Shown piece by piece: positions 1-7,038 of a stretch of 13,947 bases of DNA; position 1 is the stretch's first letter, and the number at the start of each line of letters is the position of its first letter. Made by a program: the position numbers and the translations under genes. The notes below the pieces were generated by a model. The model worked only from the letters and a program-made list of their open reading frames with translations, had not been told where the DNA came from and searched no databases. The DNA is from an uncultured Eubacteriales bacterium (GTDB lineage Bacteria > Bacillota > Clostridia > Oscillospirales > RGIG7773), in NCBI GenBank assembly GCA_934541205.1, contig CAKTDK010000033.1:1-13947 (forward strand), in the 5' to 3' direction.

Positions 1-851
1 GGAGATTCATTGCTTTGTTGACCAGTCATCTCTCCGTTTATTTTGGACATACTCATTCTTTTATATGGAAACTCTCCATAATAATCATTTTCTTTATAAA
101 AAAAGTCTTGATCTCCCGGTATACATATAAGAGACTTTATTGCTGTATCATATGTACTGAATAACTGTTCTGAATTATTTAAATATCTGTAAAACTCATA
201 TACATAGTGAGGCGGATATTCAACAATTTCGTATTCATTTGATGTATTTACTGACTCTTGAAAATCTTTCAAAAGAGTTCCCGCTGCATATAGATTTTCT
301 TCCGAACCATCATAAGCTATACAGTCAAATGTTAAATCCGTGTCTTCTGATAAAATTTCAATTTCAGAAGTGTCTTTACTATATATCATAGGTTTATAAT
401 GAGAATTATTAAGTCCGAGAAAATAAACTTTATCTTCGGATAAAGTAAAATAATCTTTAACATAACAATTTTGAGTAATTCGACTTGTTTTTTTATTTTT
501 CAAATCAAACGAATAAAGCTCTTTGTTTTCATCATTTCCGGAAATATAATAAATACTGTCGCTGTTTTTATCATATAATGCCAAGGAAGACTCCTTTAAA
601 TCATTCAAATCTTTTATTTTTTTTGGCTTTTTATCAAAATCATAATAATAAACCGATTTATCGGACTCTCCTGTAATATTTGAAGAATCGACAGTTATGG
701 ATAAATAATACGGAGCAGAGCTTCTTTCTGAACATCCTGAAAAAATAAGCGGTAATACTAATAATAGTATGATAAATTTTAGTTTTATTAAATGTTCTCT
801 TTTATTAAAAAAATCAACTGTATTAATTGTAGCTTTTACACCATATTTCAT
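1..851 (-). CDS. Partial lipoprotein, beta-propeller-like, uncertain start
   Basis: Open reading frame running off the left edge with no in-frame stop, at least 283 codons if read from the ATG at 849-851 (an ATG at 858-860 is also in frame). A hydrophobic stretch ends in the lipobox LIFSGCS, so the mature protein is probably lipid-anchored outside the membrane. Repeated short blocks such as SVYYYDFDKK, SIYYISGNDE, ELYSFDLKNK and KVYFLGLNN look like blades of a beta-propeller, as in DUF5050-type proteins; this is inference. The gene follows the 823-1920 lipoprotein in the same direction and its ATG lies inside the end of that gene (29 bp overlap), suggesting an operon and coupled translation. 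Oddly, the ATG puts the lipid Cys at residue 40, whereas the ATA codon at 786-788 would put it at residue 19, the usual distance; AAAAGAGAA lies upstream of that ATA. The function is not known. Confidence 0.82.
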   Translation of the reverse strand, partial: MKYGVKATINTVDFFNKREHLIKLKFIILLLVLPLIFSGCSERSSAPYYLSITVDSSNITGESDKSVYYYDFDKKPKKIKDLNDLKESSLALYDKNSDSIYYISGNDENKELYSFDLKNKKTSRITQNCYVKDYFTLSEDKVYFLGLNNSHYKPMIYSKDTSEIEILSEDTDLTFDCIAYDGSEENLYAAGTLLKDFQESVNTSNEYEIVEYPPHYVYEFYRYLNNSEQLFSTYDTAIKSLICIPGDQDFFYKENDYYGEFPYKRMSMSKINGEMTGQQSNES

Positions 852-1920
852 TTTCGCCATTAATATACACCATTTTTTCACCGTCAGTTACTCCCGTAAT
901 TCCCTTACAATTATCAGTAATAAAATCTCTGTACTTTCCCGTGTCACTATCAAAAATAATATACTTTTCTGCATTCATATCATAAAACAAAAAGTTATTT
1001 TGATGAAATAAAGCCTTTGATGAAGTTATAAGACGAAGTCTTTCGGTATCCTCATAGTTAACTCGTTCATAAAAATTTCCGTTCTTCTTAAGAACAAGAG
1101 ATCTATTACTTAATGTAGAGAAATAATAATAATTTTTAAATACTTTTATCTCCCAAAGAGTTTCTGCTATTCCGCCATTATTTTTCTGTAAAAGGAAATC
1201 ATCCAGTTCTTTTATGTTCTCTTTAGAAATTAATTTTAAATTTTCATCATATATGCAAATATATCTTTTATAATCGTCTTTTTTACCCTCGTATTCAACA
1301 GTATAAATAAGATTTTCCCATGCGCACATACTTGTAATCATTCTGCTTTTTTGAGGCAAAGGATTTGTCTTTGCTTTAATAACTTCTTCTACATTTCCTT
1401 TACAATCTCCTATTCTCAAATGATATATATAATCATCCGTACCATAAAACTCAGGCTGAAGCTGAAGATATTTTTCCTCATTTATATTTGCATACATAAT
1501 CATAGGAGGAAACATTTGATTTTTAGAAATAATTCTCATTGTATTATTATCTAAATCTATCTCGTATTGATTGTTAACTTCTTTATTATTCTCAACACTT
1601 CCATAAGAAAAATAAATTTTATTATTCAAAAATGCGTATGTTGCAGAAGTGGTAGTAGCATTTAAAATAGATCCAAGTTTAGCCTTTTTGTCTGTTTTAA
1701 CATTATATTTCCAAAAATCATAATCACCGGTATCATTCATGCTTTTTTTATTTTCCATGTAAATATAATAATTATTGTATAAGCCTATTGGTTCAATTTT
1801 CTCAGATATATTTAATTTTTTATTATATTTTTCATTAATGCCGCCTTGCATTTTTTCATTTGATTTATTACAGCCCGTTAATATTAATAATAACATTATA
1901 ATAGAAATTATTTTTTTCAT
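823..1920 (-). CDS. Lipoprotein, beta-propeller-like, unknown function
   Basis: 365 residues. The N-terminus MKKIISIIMLLLILTGCNKS is a classic lipoprotein signal, with lipidation expected at Cys17, so the protein should sit on the outer face of the membrane. The rest has no membrane segment and carries repeated aromatic strand-like blocks (YIYMENKKS, KIYFSYGSVE, YYYFSTLSNRS, NFLFYDMNAE), consistent with a beta-propeller of the DUF5050 or TolB-like kind; the family is inferred, not certain. The start is supported by GGAG at 1927-1930, six bases before the ATG. A strong promoter lies at 2134-2161, giving a leader of about 200 nt. The next gene leftward is another lipoprotein of similar style and overlaps the 3' end, so the two are probably co-transcribed. 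No catalytic motif was recognised. Confidence 0.9.
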   Translation of the reverse strand: MKKIISIIMLLLILTGCNKSNEKMQGGINEKYNKKLNISEKIEPIGLYNNYYIYMENKKSMNDTGDYDFWKYNVKTDKKAKLGSILNATTTSATYAFLNNKIYFSYGSVENNKEVNNQYEIDLDNNTMRIISKNQMFPPMIMYANINEEKYLQLQPEFYGTDDYIYHLRIGDCKGNVEEVIKAKTNPLPQKSRMITSMCAWENLIYTVEYEGKKDDYKRYICIYDENLKLISKENIKELDDFLLQKNNGGIAETLWEIKVFKNYYYFSTLSNRSLVLKKNGNFYERVNYEDTERLRLITSSKALFHQNNFLFYDMNAEKYIIFDSDTGKYRDFITDNCKGITGVTDGEKMVYINGENEIWCKSYN

Positions 1921-2287
1921 TTTTTACTCCACAATCTTATTTATTTGAATAACAGCAGTACTGTTTTGAATTGTAGGATGTTATATCAGACAATTATAAG
2001 ATATATAACAAAAGATTTTTTGATCAATAGTCCAAATTTTTTATTTATTAAATAAGCCTTTATTTTAGCACAAAAATTAGACAATTTTTCTTATTATTCA
2101 TAAAACAAAATCCTATAAATATTATTTAAATTTATTATACTAAATCATATAAAAATGTCAATATCATTGTATATTAAAAATTTTTTAGCAAGATATTGCG
2201 TAAATGTTTGAAGTATAATTGTAAAATACATCAACTGTTTATAAAAATTATTATTTTTTATATATATTAAATTAAATATATCGATTA
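1921..2287. other. AT-rich intergenic region and long leader
   Basis: No credible gene on either strand. It holds the minus-strand promoter at 2134-2161 and, to its left, the roughly 200-nt untranslated leader of the 823-1920 gene. Within the leader there is an imperfect hairpin (TGTTATAT at 1979-1986 pairing with ATATAACA at 2003-2010) and a small one (AACAG at 1951-1955 with CTGTT at 1961-1965). Neither has a clear U-tract on the minus strand, and no riboswitch class was recognised. No convincing terminator was found for the 2288-3829 gene, so its transcript may read through into this region. Confidence 0.6.
2134..2161 (-). promoter_or_regulatory. Sigma-A-type promoter for the two lipoprotein genes
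   Basis: On the minus strand TTGACA (2156-2161) is followed by a 16-bp spacer and TATAAT (2134-2139), both perfect consensus hexamers. Transcription would start near 2127 and leave about 200 nt of leader before the ATG at 1920. The match to the vegetative promoter consensus suggests strong, housekeeping-type expression unless the leader or an unseen regulator limits it. Confidence 0.8.
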
Positions 2288-3829
2288 TTAATCTAAAAAA
2301 GGAGAATTTGCTTGTTCATTGAATACAGTTTCCAATTTTTTTAATGTATCGTCAATAGACCCTTTTTTTGTTTTTATAGCGGTATCAAGTTCTGAAATTT
2401 CATCAGCAGCTGTTCCTACTCCGTAAAGCATTAAAAGTTCTGACGGAGTATTAAGCATAACATCTTCATATTGAGTTTTCCAATCAGGGTTTGAAGAAAG
2501 ACGCGCTTCAAATTCTCTGTATTCCTGATCATACATATAATTGAGAATATTTTCAGCCAAAATTAAAGCTGCCGTTTCATTATCTTTTACAAGCATATTT
2601 TTAGGAAGCGCATATCCTATACCGCTTGAAGTTATAATATTTTCTCCGTTTTCACCTTTTGGAAGAGGAACCATTCCAAAATTTATATGTTTTGGATTTT
2701 CGGGATAATTAAGCTTTGCCATAGCTATTTTTTCCTGTTCATAAAATTCCGGATAATTTCCCAAACCTTTAAAAATATGTATACTGTTATTTAAATACAG
2801 TTCTTTAACATAATGCAAAGAATTTTTTAATTTATCGTCATTTATATTTGAAGTTACAATTCCGTTATTATAATCAAAGAAATTTGCTTTGTTTGCCAAA
2901 GAAAATTCATATAAGCCTCTGGGCCAGCAAGCATAAGCCGTCTGAACAAGTTTTCCATCTTTAATAACAGTTAATTTATTGCAGTATTCCTTAAATGTTC
3001 CGAAATCCCAGCGTCCCTGCTTATATACCTGATACGGATCTTCAAGTCCTGCATTTTTAATCAAATTAGTATTATAAAAGATTGCTTCTTTTCCTCCTTT
3101 ATAAGGAAGATAGAGTAAATTATCATTTTCCTTATATTTATTTATAAGATTTTTATCTATACCGTATGCTTTATCTATATTTTCATAATTTATTTTATCG
3201 TTAAGTGGCTGGCACAGATTAAAAACCATAGGAATTTTTTCCTGGCTTAAGCCTATAAGATCAATTTGATTTCCCGCCTTTATATCAAGAATAGCTTTTA
3301 AGCTGTCTTTTTGATATTGGGAAGGCATAGCTTCAACAGTCAGGTTATACTCACGTTTTAATTTAGGATATAATACAAACTTCAATTCATAGGGATGGGA
3401 CCAGGTTTCGGGAACATAAAAACGCAGCGTTTTATTTTTCAAAACCTTTTCCAAATCATCTCCCCCCTTAACAAAACCTACTTCCTTTATTTCAGGAGGA
3501 ACAATTTTGCCGGCATATGAAGGTCTTTTAAGAGGACCCTGAGATACCATTGTCTGAATTTCATCAGAAGGATCTATTTGTGAGATATTATTGGTTTCAT
3601 CGTTATTTATTTGAACACTCTGCATATCATTTTCTTTAGACGTCAAAGAAATTTCCTCGGTAATATTTTCAGAAGTACTTAATGGAAGAGCGTCATCGTT
3701 TTGTTGTTTTACTACAGGTACTTCTTCTTTTAAAATTAATCCTGATATTAAATAAAACGACACTAATATGACAGAAACCGCCAATATTGCTAAAACAATA
3801 GTTATTTTCATCTTTTTGTTTAATTTCAT
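2288..3829 (-). CDS. Membrane-anchored extracellular solute-binding protein, family 1
   Basis: 513 residues. Residues about 9-33 form one hydrophobic segment after a Lys-rich start, with no lipobox Cys, so the protein is probably held by an uncleaved or peptidase-cleaved signal rather than by lipid. Residues about 34-110 are a Glu/Asp/Ser/Asn-rich linker. From about residue 115 the protein resembles sugar-type ABC solute-binding proteins: LPYKGGKEAIFYNTNLIKNA, the GRWDFGTFKEYCNKL block, and a late segment FGMVPLPKGENGE followed by SSGIGYALPKN are typical of that fold. Such proteins normally deliver a ligand to an importer, but no permease or importer ATPase is present here, so it may pair with a distant transporter or act as a sensor or surface binder. 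The ATG is supported by AAAGGGG a few bases upstream. A promoter lies at 3865-3893. Confidence 0.88.
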   Translation of the reverse strand: MKLNKKMKITIVLAILAVSVILVSFYLISGLILKEEVPVVKQQNDDALPLSTSENITEEISLTSKENDMQSVQINNDETNNISQIDPSDEIQTMVSQGPLKRPSYAGKIVPPEIKEVGFVKGGDDLEKVLKNKTLRFYVPETWSHPYELKFVLYPKLKREYNLTVEAMPSQYQKDSLKAILDIKAGNQIDLIGLSQEKIPMVFNLCQPLNDKINYENIDKAYGIDKNLINKYKENDNLLYLPYKGGKEAIFYNTNLIKNAGLEDPYQVYKQGRWDFGTFKEYCNKLTVIKDGKLVQTAYACWPRGLYEFSLANKANFFDYNNGIVTSNINDDKLKNSLHYVKELYLNNSIHIFKGLGNYPEFYEQEKIAMAKLNYPENPKHINFGMVPLPKGENGENIITSSGIGYALPKNMLVKDNETAALILAENILNYMYDQEYREFEARLSSNPDWKTQYEDVMLNTPSELLMLYGVGTAADEISELDTAIKTKKGSIDDTLKKLETVFNEQANSPFLD

Positions 3830-3864
3830 AACTGTACCCCTTTTTAATATAACAGATATAATAT

Positions 3865-3893
3865 ATCATATCATAAAATACATTATTTTACAA
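3865..3893 (-). promoter_or_regulatory. Promoter for the solute-binding protein gene
   Basis: On the minus strand TTGTAA (3888-3893), a 17-bp spacer and TATGAT (3865-3870) give a good vegetative promoter about 35 bp upstream of the ATG at 3829. It is back-to-back with the plus-strand promoter at 3922-3950; only 28 bp separate the two -35 boxes, so one regulator could affect both. Confidence 0.65.
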
Positions 3894-3921
3894 CAAAAAA
3901 ACATATTAAATAACAATAATA

Positions 3922-3950
3922 TTGACAATAACATTTGACGATGATAAAAT
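3922..3950 (+). promoter_or_regulatory. Promoter for the plus-strand surface-protein operon
   Basis: TTGACA (3922-3927), a 17-bp spacer and TAAAAT (3945-3950), close to the vegetative consensus, lie about 55 bp upstream of the ATG at 4007. A perfect 11-bp inverted repeat, CAATAATATTG (3914-3924), overlaps the -35 box and could be an operator, but in DNA this AT-rich it may be chance. With no clear terminator before 8233, this promoter probably drives the genes from 4007 to at least 8220. Confidence 0.75.
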
Positions 3951-4006
3951 AAAAATGTAATTAAATCAGTAAAAATTACAATAAATTTATTTCTAGGAAA
4001 AAAATT

Positions 4007-5245
4007 ATGAAAAAATTTATTTTTTGTCTTATTTTGTCGTTAATTTTGTGTTCTTCATGTAGTTATAATAAAAAAGAGCTTATTAATCCAATTGATTTCA
4101 TTGATAATGATTCTCAAGTTTCAGGAGAAGGAGAATATACAAATTTCTTTTCAAAATGCTATGAAAATAAAGACGGAACAAAATCTCTATATATTTTTTC
4201 TTCTCCTATAGCATACGAAGAAAACGGAGAATTTAAAGCAATAGATAACACAATTATAAAATGTAAAAAACAAGAATACGCTTACGAAAACAAAAGCAAC
4301 GATATAAAAATGTATTTTCCTTACTCACTTAAAGATAAATTTAAAATAACATATAAGGAAGATTATTTTGAATTTAAACTCCATGAAGATATAAAAGGAT
4401 TTTCAAAAGCTAAATTGGTTAACTTTAAAAACATGTACGGTGATTATGTTGAAGCAGTAAAATATAAAGGGAAAGAAGCAGAATTATATTTTTACTGTTC
4501 ATCTGCCGGAATAAAATGTGAAATAAACTGCAAAAACGCATATTATTTAAAAGAACTGAATTTTAAAGTATATAACCTTGATCTAAGCGCAAATACAGAT
4601 ATGAGGGATCTTGTAGTATTTAAAGATCACCATAACAATGAAGTAAAAAATATTATAAGAAAACCTTATGAACAAAAAAACGGAAAAATAATTTACGGAA
4701 AAGAAATACAGGTTTTAAAGCTGAACGATTGTTACAGATTAACATTTTCAGCAGAAGACTCATTGAAAATGGACCTTTCCTTTGAAATGTATAAAGACAA
4801 AATGTTTGACGGTTTTAATGACAAAAATTATAAATACGCTACATACCTAGATAATATTTGTACACTCTCAGAAGACTGTACATTATTTATCCAAAATCAA
4901 TTGGAAAAGTATTCAAATATAGATAATAAAAATATACAAAAAGTGTATTTTTATTTCAGAAACTTTTCTGATTCAGATATGAAAATGGATTTTTATAAAA
5001 TTTCAGAAATATGGTCTACTGTTTTAACTACCGTAAATCCTCCTGAAAAATTAGAATTTTGTTTAACGGAAAATATAAAAAGCAACAGCTATAATAAAAT
5101 AGATTTAACAAAAATGTTTTTTAAAAACGGAGAAAAAATTACCGATACTTATGGTATTGCGGTAAAAACAAAAAATAATTGTTCCGTTTCTGTTTCGGAT
5201 AATTATCAGTATCCTTATTACTACGAATTAATTTATAAAAATTAA
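4007..5245 (+). CDS. Lipoprotein resembling DNRLRE-associated modules
   Basis: 412 residues, first gene of the plus-strand run. The N-terminus MKKFIFCLILSLILCSSCSY is a lipoprotein-like signal with lipidation likely at Cys18, although the residue at -3 is Cys rather than Leu. Residues about 65-110 (SSPIAYEENGEFKAIDNTI, then YENKSNDIKMYFPYSL) resemble the segment found before DNRLRE domains in wall-associated and Rhs-type proteins of Bacillota, where the pattern is roughly 'P-YEE-GEWK-IDNT ... Y-NK-ND-K---P'. The remainder is strand-rich with conserved-looking WSTVLTTVNPPEK near residue 340, and may be a DNRLRE-like beta-domain. No Rhs repeats or toxin tip follow, so it would be a free-standing version. 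The start is supported by TAGGA before the ATG. This assignment rests on remembered sequence patterns; the role is probably structural or adhesive on the cell surface. Confidence 0.85.
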   Translation: MKKFIFCLILSLILCSSCSYNKKELINPIDFIDNDSQVSGEGEYTNFFSKCYENKDGTKSLYIFSSPIAYEENGEFKAIDNTIIKCKKQEYAYENKSNDIKMYFPYSLKDKFKITYKEDYFEFKLHEDIKGFSKAKLVNFKNMYGDYVEAVKYKGKEAELYFYCSSAGIKCEINCKNAYYLKELNFKVYNLDLSANTDMRDLVVFKDHHNNEVKNIIRKPYEQKNGKIIYGKEIQVLKLNDCYRLTFSAEDSLKMDLSFEMYKDKMFDGFNDKNYKYATYLDNICTLSEDCTLFIQNQLEKYSNIDNKNIQKVYFYFRNFSDSDMKMDFYKISEIWSTVLTTVNPPEKLEFCLTENIKSNSYNKIDLTKMFFKNGEKITDTYGIAVKTKNNCSVSVSDNYQYPYYYELIYKN

Positions 5246-5278
5246 TTAATAAAATGAAAAGAAAAGGAAAGTGAGTTT

Positions 5279-5968
5279 ATGAAAAAGAAAAAAATTTTTA
5301 AATTCGTTATTATATTTGCTTTTTTTCTTTCTGCTGTTAATGTAAAAGCAGATACAGGTGCTTTCTTGGGCATTGAATGGAAAGATACAGATTATAGGTA
5401 TCATTGGATAGAAATGAGCCAAGATATATTGATAGATAATATTAATGGCAACATGGTTTTTAAAAGTTCAGAAACAGCTGCTAACGGATTAAATTATTTA
5501 TTACATTACAATATTTTTATGATTCATACTCATTCAGATCAAACTACTCTAGATTTTAACTCTATGTATACATATAATGGCCAAAAATATGAAAATCCAA
5601 CATACATTGATATCTATGACATAGATAGTCAGCCTGCCAATTCATTTAGTCAATTAAATCTTACTTTTTTGGGAACATGTTCTGCCGGCGAGGGAAGGGC
5701 ATCTGCGAATAATTTAGTAAACAGCATCGCAAACAAAGGAGCAAAAGTTGTAATCGGCTTTGAAAACATAACATATGTTAATCAGATTAATCAATATATG
5801 TATGACTTTTCAAAATCTTTATTTCAAAATAAAAATACATACAGCAAAGCTATGAGTGATGGATTATTTTACGCAAAGTTTTGGAATTATGGTAATGCAG
5901 GAGGAACAGATGCTCCTTATACCCGAGGAAATTTGAATTCAAAATATCCCTTCACACAATATAAATAG
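5279..5968 (+). CDS. Secreted caspase-like (clan CD) cysteine peptidase homolog
   Basis: 229 residues. A signal peptide (KKKKIFKFVIIFAFFLSAVN, likely cut after VKA near residue 24) exports it; no lipobox or other membrane segment. The mature part of about 205 residues carries the two hallmarks of clan CD peptidases: a hydrophobic strand ending in His (NIFMIHTHSDQ, His85) and a second strand ending in Cys (LTFLGTCSAGEG, Cys134). They are 49 residues apart, close to the usual caspase/CHAT spacing. GAFLGIEW near residue 28 resembles the first strand of the fold, and GAKVVIGFENITY plus the later SKAMSDGLFYA match the segment after the Cys in CHAT and caspase-like proteins. The likely role is proteolysis outside the membrane after a specific residue; the substrate is unknown. 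It sits between a lipoprotein and two small exported proteins with 12-33 bp gaps. It could instead be an inactive homolog. Confidence 0.82.
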   Translation: MKKKKIFKFVIIFAFFLSAVNVKADTGAFLGIEWKDTDYRYHWIEMSQDILIDNINGNMVFKSSETAANGLNYLLHYNIFMIHTHSDQTTLDFNSMYTYNGQKYENPTYIDIYDIDSQPANSFSQLNLTFLGTCSAGEGRASANNLVNSIANKGAKVVIGFENITYVNQINQYMYDFSKSLFQNKNTYSKAMSDGLFYAKFWNYGNAGGTDAPYTRGNLNSKYPFTQYK

Positions 5969-5971
5969 GAG
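5967..5971 (+). promoter_or_regulatory. Ribosome site deciding the 5981 start
   Basis: AGGAG overlaps the stop of the caspase-like gene and abuts the ATG at 5972, leaving no spacer for that codon. The in-frame ATG at 5981 is nine bases downstream, so it is the better start. Confidence 0.7.
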
Positions 5972-5980
5972 ATGAATTGC

Positions 5981-6262
5981 ATGAATAAAAAGATATTGAT
6001 TACAATAATTATAATTTTAGTAATTGCTATTATTTTTCCTTTATTATCATATGGAATGTATCATATTGATTTAAACTTGATTGAAAATAATAAAAATCCT
6101 ATATTTATTATAAGAAAAGACATTTTAAATGATGGAGGCACTACTGTTTTTTATGGAATTTGGTATCAAATTATAAAATGGCATAAGATGGAAGGTAAAA
6201 ATAAGTATTTTGAAAAAGTAGAATCGCATTTTTGGATTGACTTTAATGATATGAAAAAATAA
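5981..6262 (+). CDS. Small single-pass membrane protein, unknown function
   Basis: 93 residues from the ATG at 5981. A Lys-rich start and one hydrophobic segment (ILITIIIILVIAIIFPLLSY, residues about 5-24) are followed by a short domain likely to face outside. The core IFIIRKDILNDGGTTVFYG then IWYQIIKWHK, with a late FWIDF, resembles small uncharacterised membrane-anchored proteins of Clostridia in which 'DGGT--Y-G-GY--IKY' precedes a Trp/Phe-rich strand; I recall the pattern but no family name. It lies 12 bp after the caspase-like gene and 12 bp before the next secreted protein, so the three are almost certainly co-expressed. It could be an accessory, anchor or immunity-type partner of the peptidase homolog, but nothing in the sequence proves this. 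Confidence 0.78.
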   Translation: MNKKILITIIIILVIAIIFPLLSYGMYHIDLNLIENNKNPIFIIRKDILNDGGTTVFYGIWYQIIKWHKMEGKNKYFEKVESHFWIDFNDMKK

Positions 6263-6274
6263 GGGGATAGTCAA

Positions 6275-7000
6275 ATGAAAAAAATGAAAATTTTAATTAT
6301 ATTTTTAGCTGTTTCCGGAGCAGTCACTCTAAGTTTTGCAACTATGCCGGAAACAAATACTCAATTAGATTTAAATAATATATATAAAGATAATCTAACA
6401 TACATTAATACTGTTACACCAGAAAACAGCTCTTCAAATGAGATTCCTACAATTGAAATATATGTTGATACTGATAATAATGAGTTTATATATAATAAAA
6501 ACGGAATAGCAGCTTATAGATTATATCCTAATGAAAAAAAGAAAACAATTAAACTATTCAGAAAACCATTAGACATCAAAAAAATATCTAATAATTATTT
6601 GAAGAATATAGTCAATATAGAAGAATATAAAATGGAACCTATTAAATATATTACATCCGAAGAAGTATATGAATCAACATATTATAAATATATTCAAAAT
6701 ATTAAAACCGCAGATTTTATTTCATTATTCATAAATGAAGATGGAACAATTGTATCTTATATGGCACCTAATATTGATGTATTTAAAAATATTAATGTTC
6801 CTATTATATATGAAAATAATATAAATCAAAAAATATACAATAAATTAATTGATATTTATAAAGATACACTTATATCATATAGTATAAGTGATAAATACTT
6901 AATATTAATTGATAATAAGGTTGTATTGAGATGTTATTTAGATATTACATTGAACGACAATAACGTTATTTCTAATATTCAAGATATAGAAATTAATTAA
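6275..7000 (+). CDS. Secreted protein of unknown function
   Basis: 241 residues with a cleavable signal peptide (MKKMKILIIFLAVSGAVTLS, likely cut after SFA near residue 22) and no lipobox. The mature part is rich in Asn, Ile, Tyr and Lys, has no Cys before a single one near the C-terminus (VVLRCYLDI), and shows no catalytic motif that I recognise. Strand-like stretches such as TIEIYVDTDNNEF, AAYRLYPNEKKK and FISLFINEDGTIVSYM suggest a compact mixed alpha/beta extracellular domain. AAGGGGA upstream of the ATG supports the start. Its base composition seems even more AT-rich than the genes around it. It is the third member of a tight run with the caspase-like protein and the small membrane protein, so it may be a partner, inhibitor or substrate; that is a hypothesis from position only. 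Confidence 0.82.
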   Translation: MKKMKILIIFLAVSGAVTLSFATMPETNTQLDLNNIYKDNLTYINTVTPENSSSNEIPTIEIYVDTDNNEFIYNKNGIAAYRLYPNEKKKTIKLFRKPLDIKKISNNYLKNIVNIEEYKMEPIKYITSEEVYESTYYKYIQNIKTADFISLFINEDGTIVSYMAPNIDVFKNINVPIIYENNINQKIYNKLIDIYKDTLISYSISDKYLILIDNKVVLRCYLDITLNDNNVISNIQDIEIN

Positions 7001-7025
7001 ACTTCTACAATGTAAGGATATTAGC

Positions 7026-7033
7026 AAAGGTGA
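7026..7033 (+). promoter_or_regulatory. Ribosome site deciding the 7039 start
   Basis: AAAGGTGA lies about six bases before the ATG at 7039. The in-frame GTG at 7030 is part of this ribosome site and has no site of its own, so 7039 is preferred. Confidence 0.7.
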
Positions 7034-7038
7034 ATTTT

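Noticed and set aside
485..1011. Plus-strand open frames at 485-676 and 769-1011
   Set aside because: They are antisense to the two lipoprotein genes, with low-complexity Phe/Asn/Ile-rich products and no ribosome sites of note.
1979..2010. Hairpin in the leader as a terminator
   Set aside because: The stem is 8 bp of A-T rich pairing with a 16-base loop, and no U-tract follows on the minus strand.
2262..2287. AT-only inverted repeat after the solute-binding protein gene as a terminator
   Set aside because: ATATATT/AATATAT pairing is weak and expected by chance in this composition; there is no proper U-tract.
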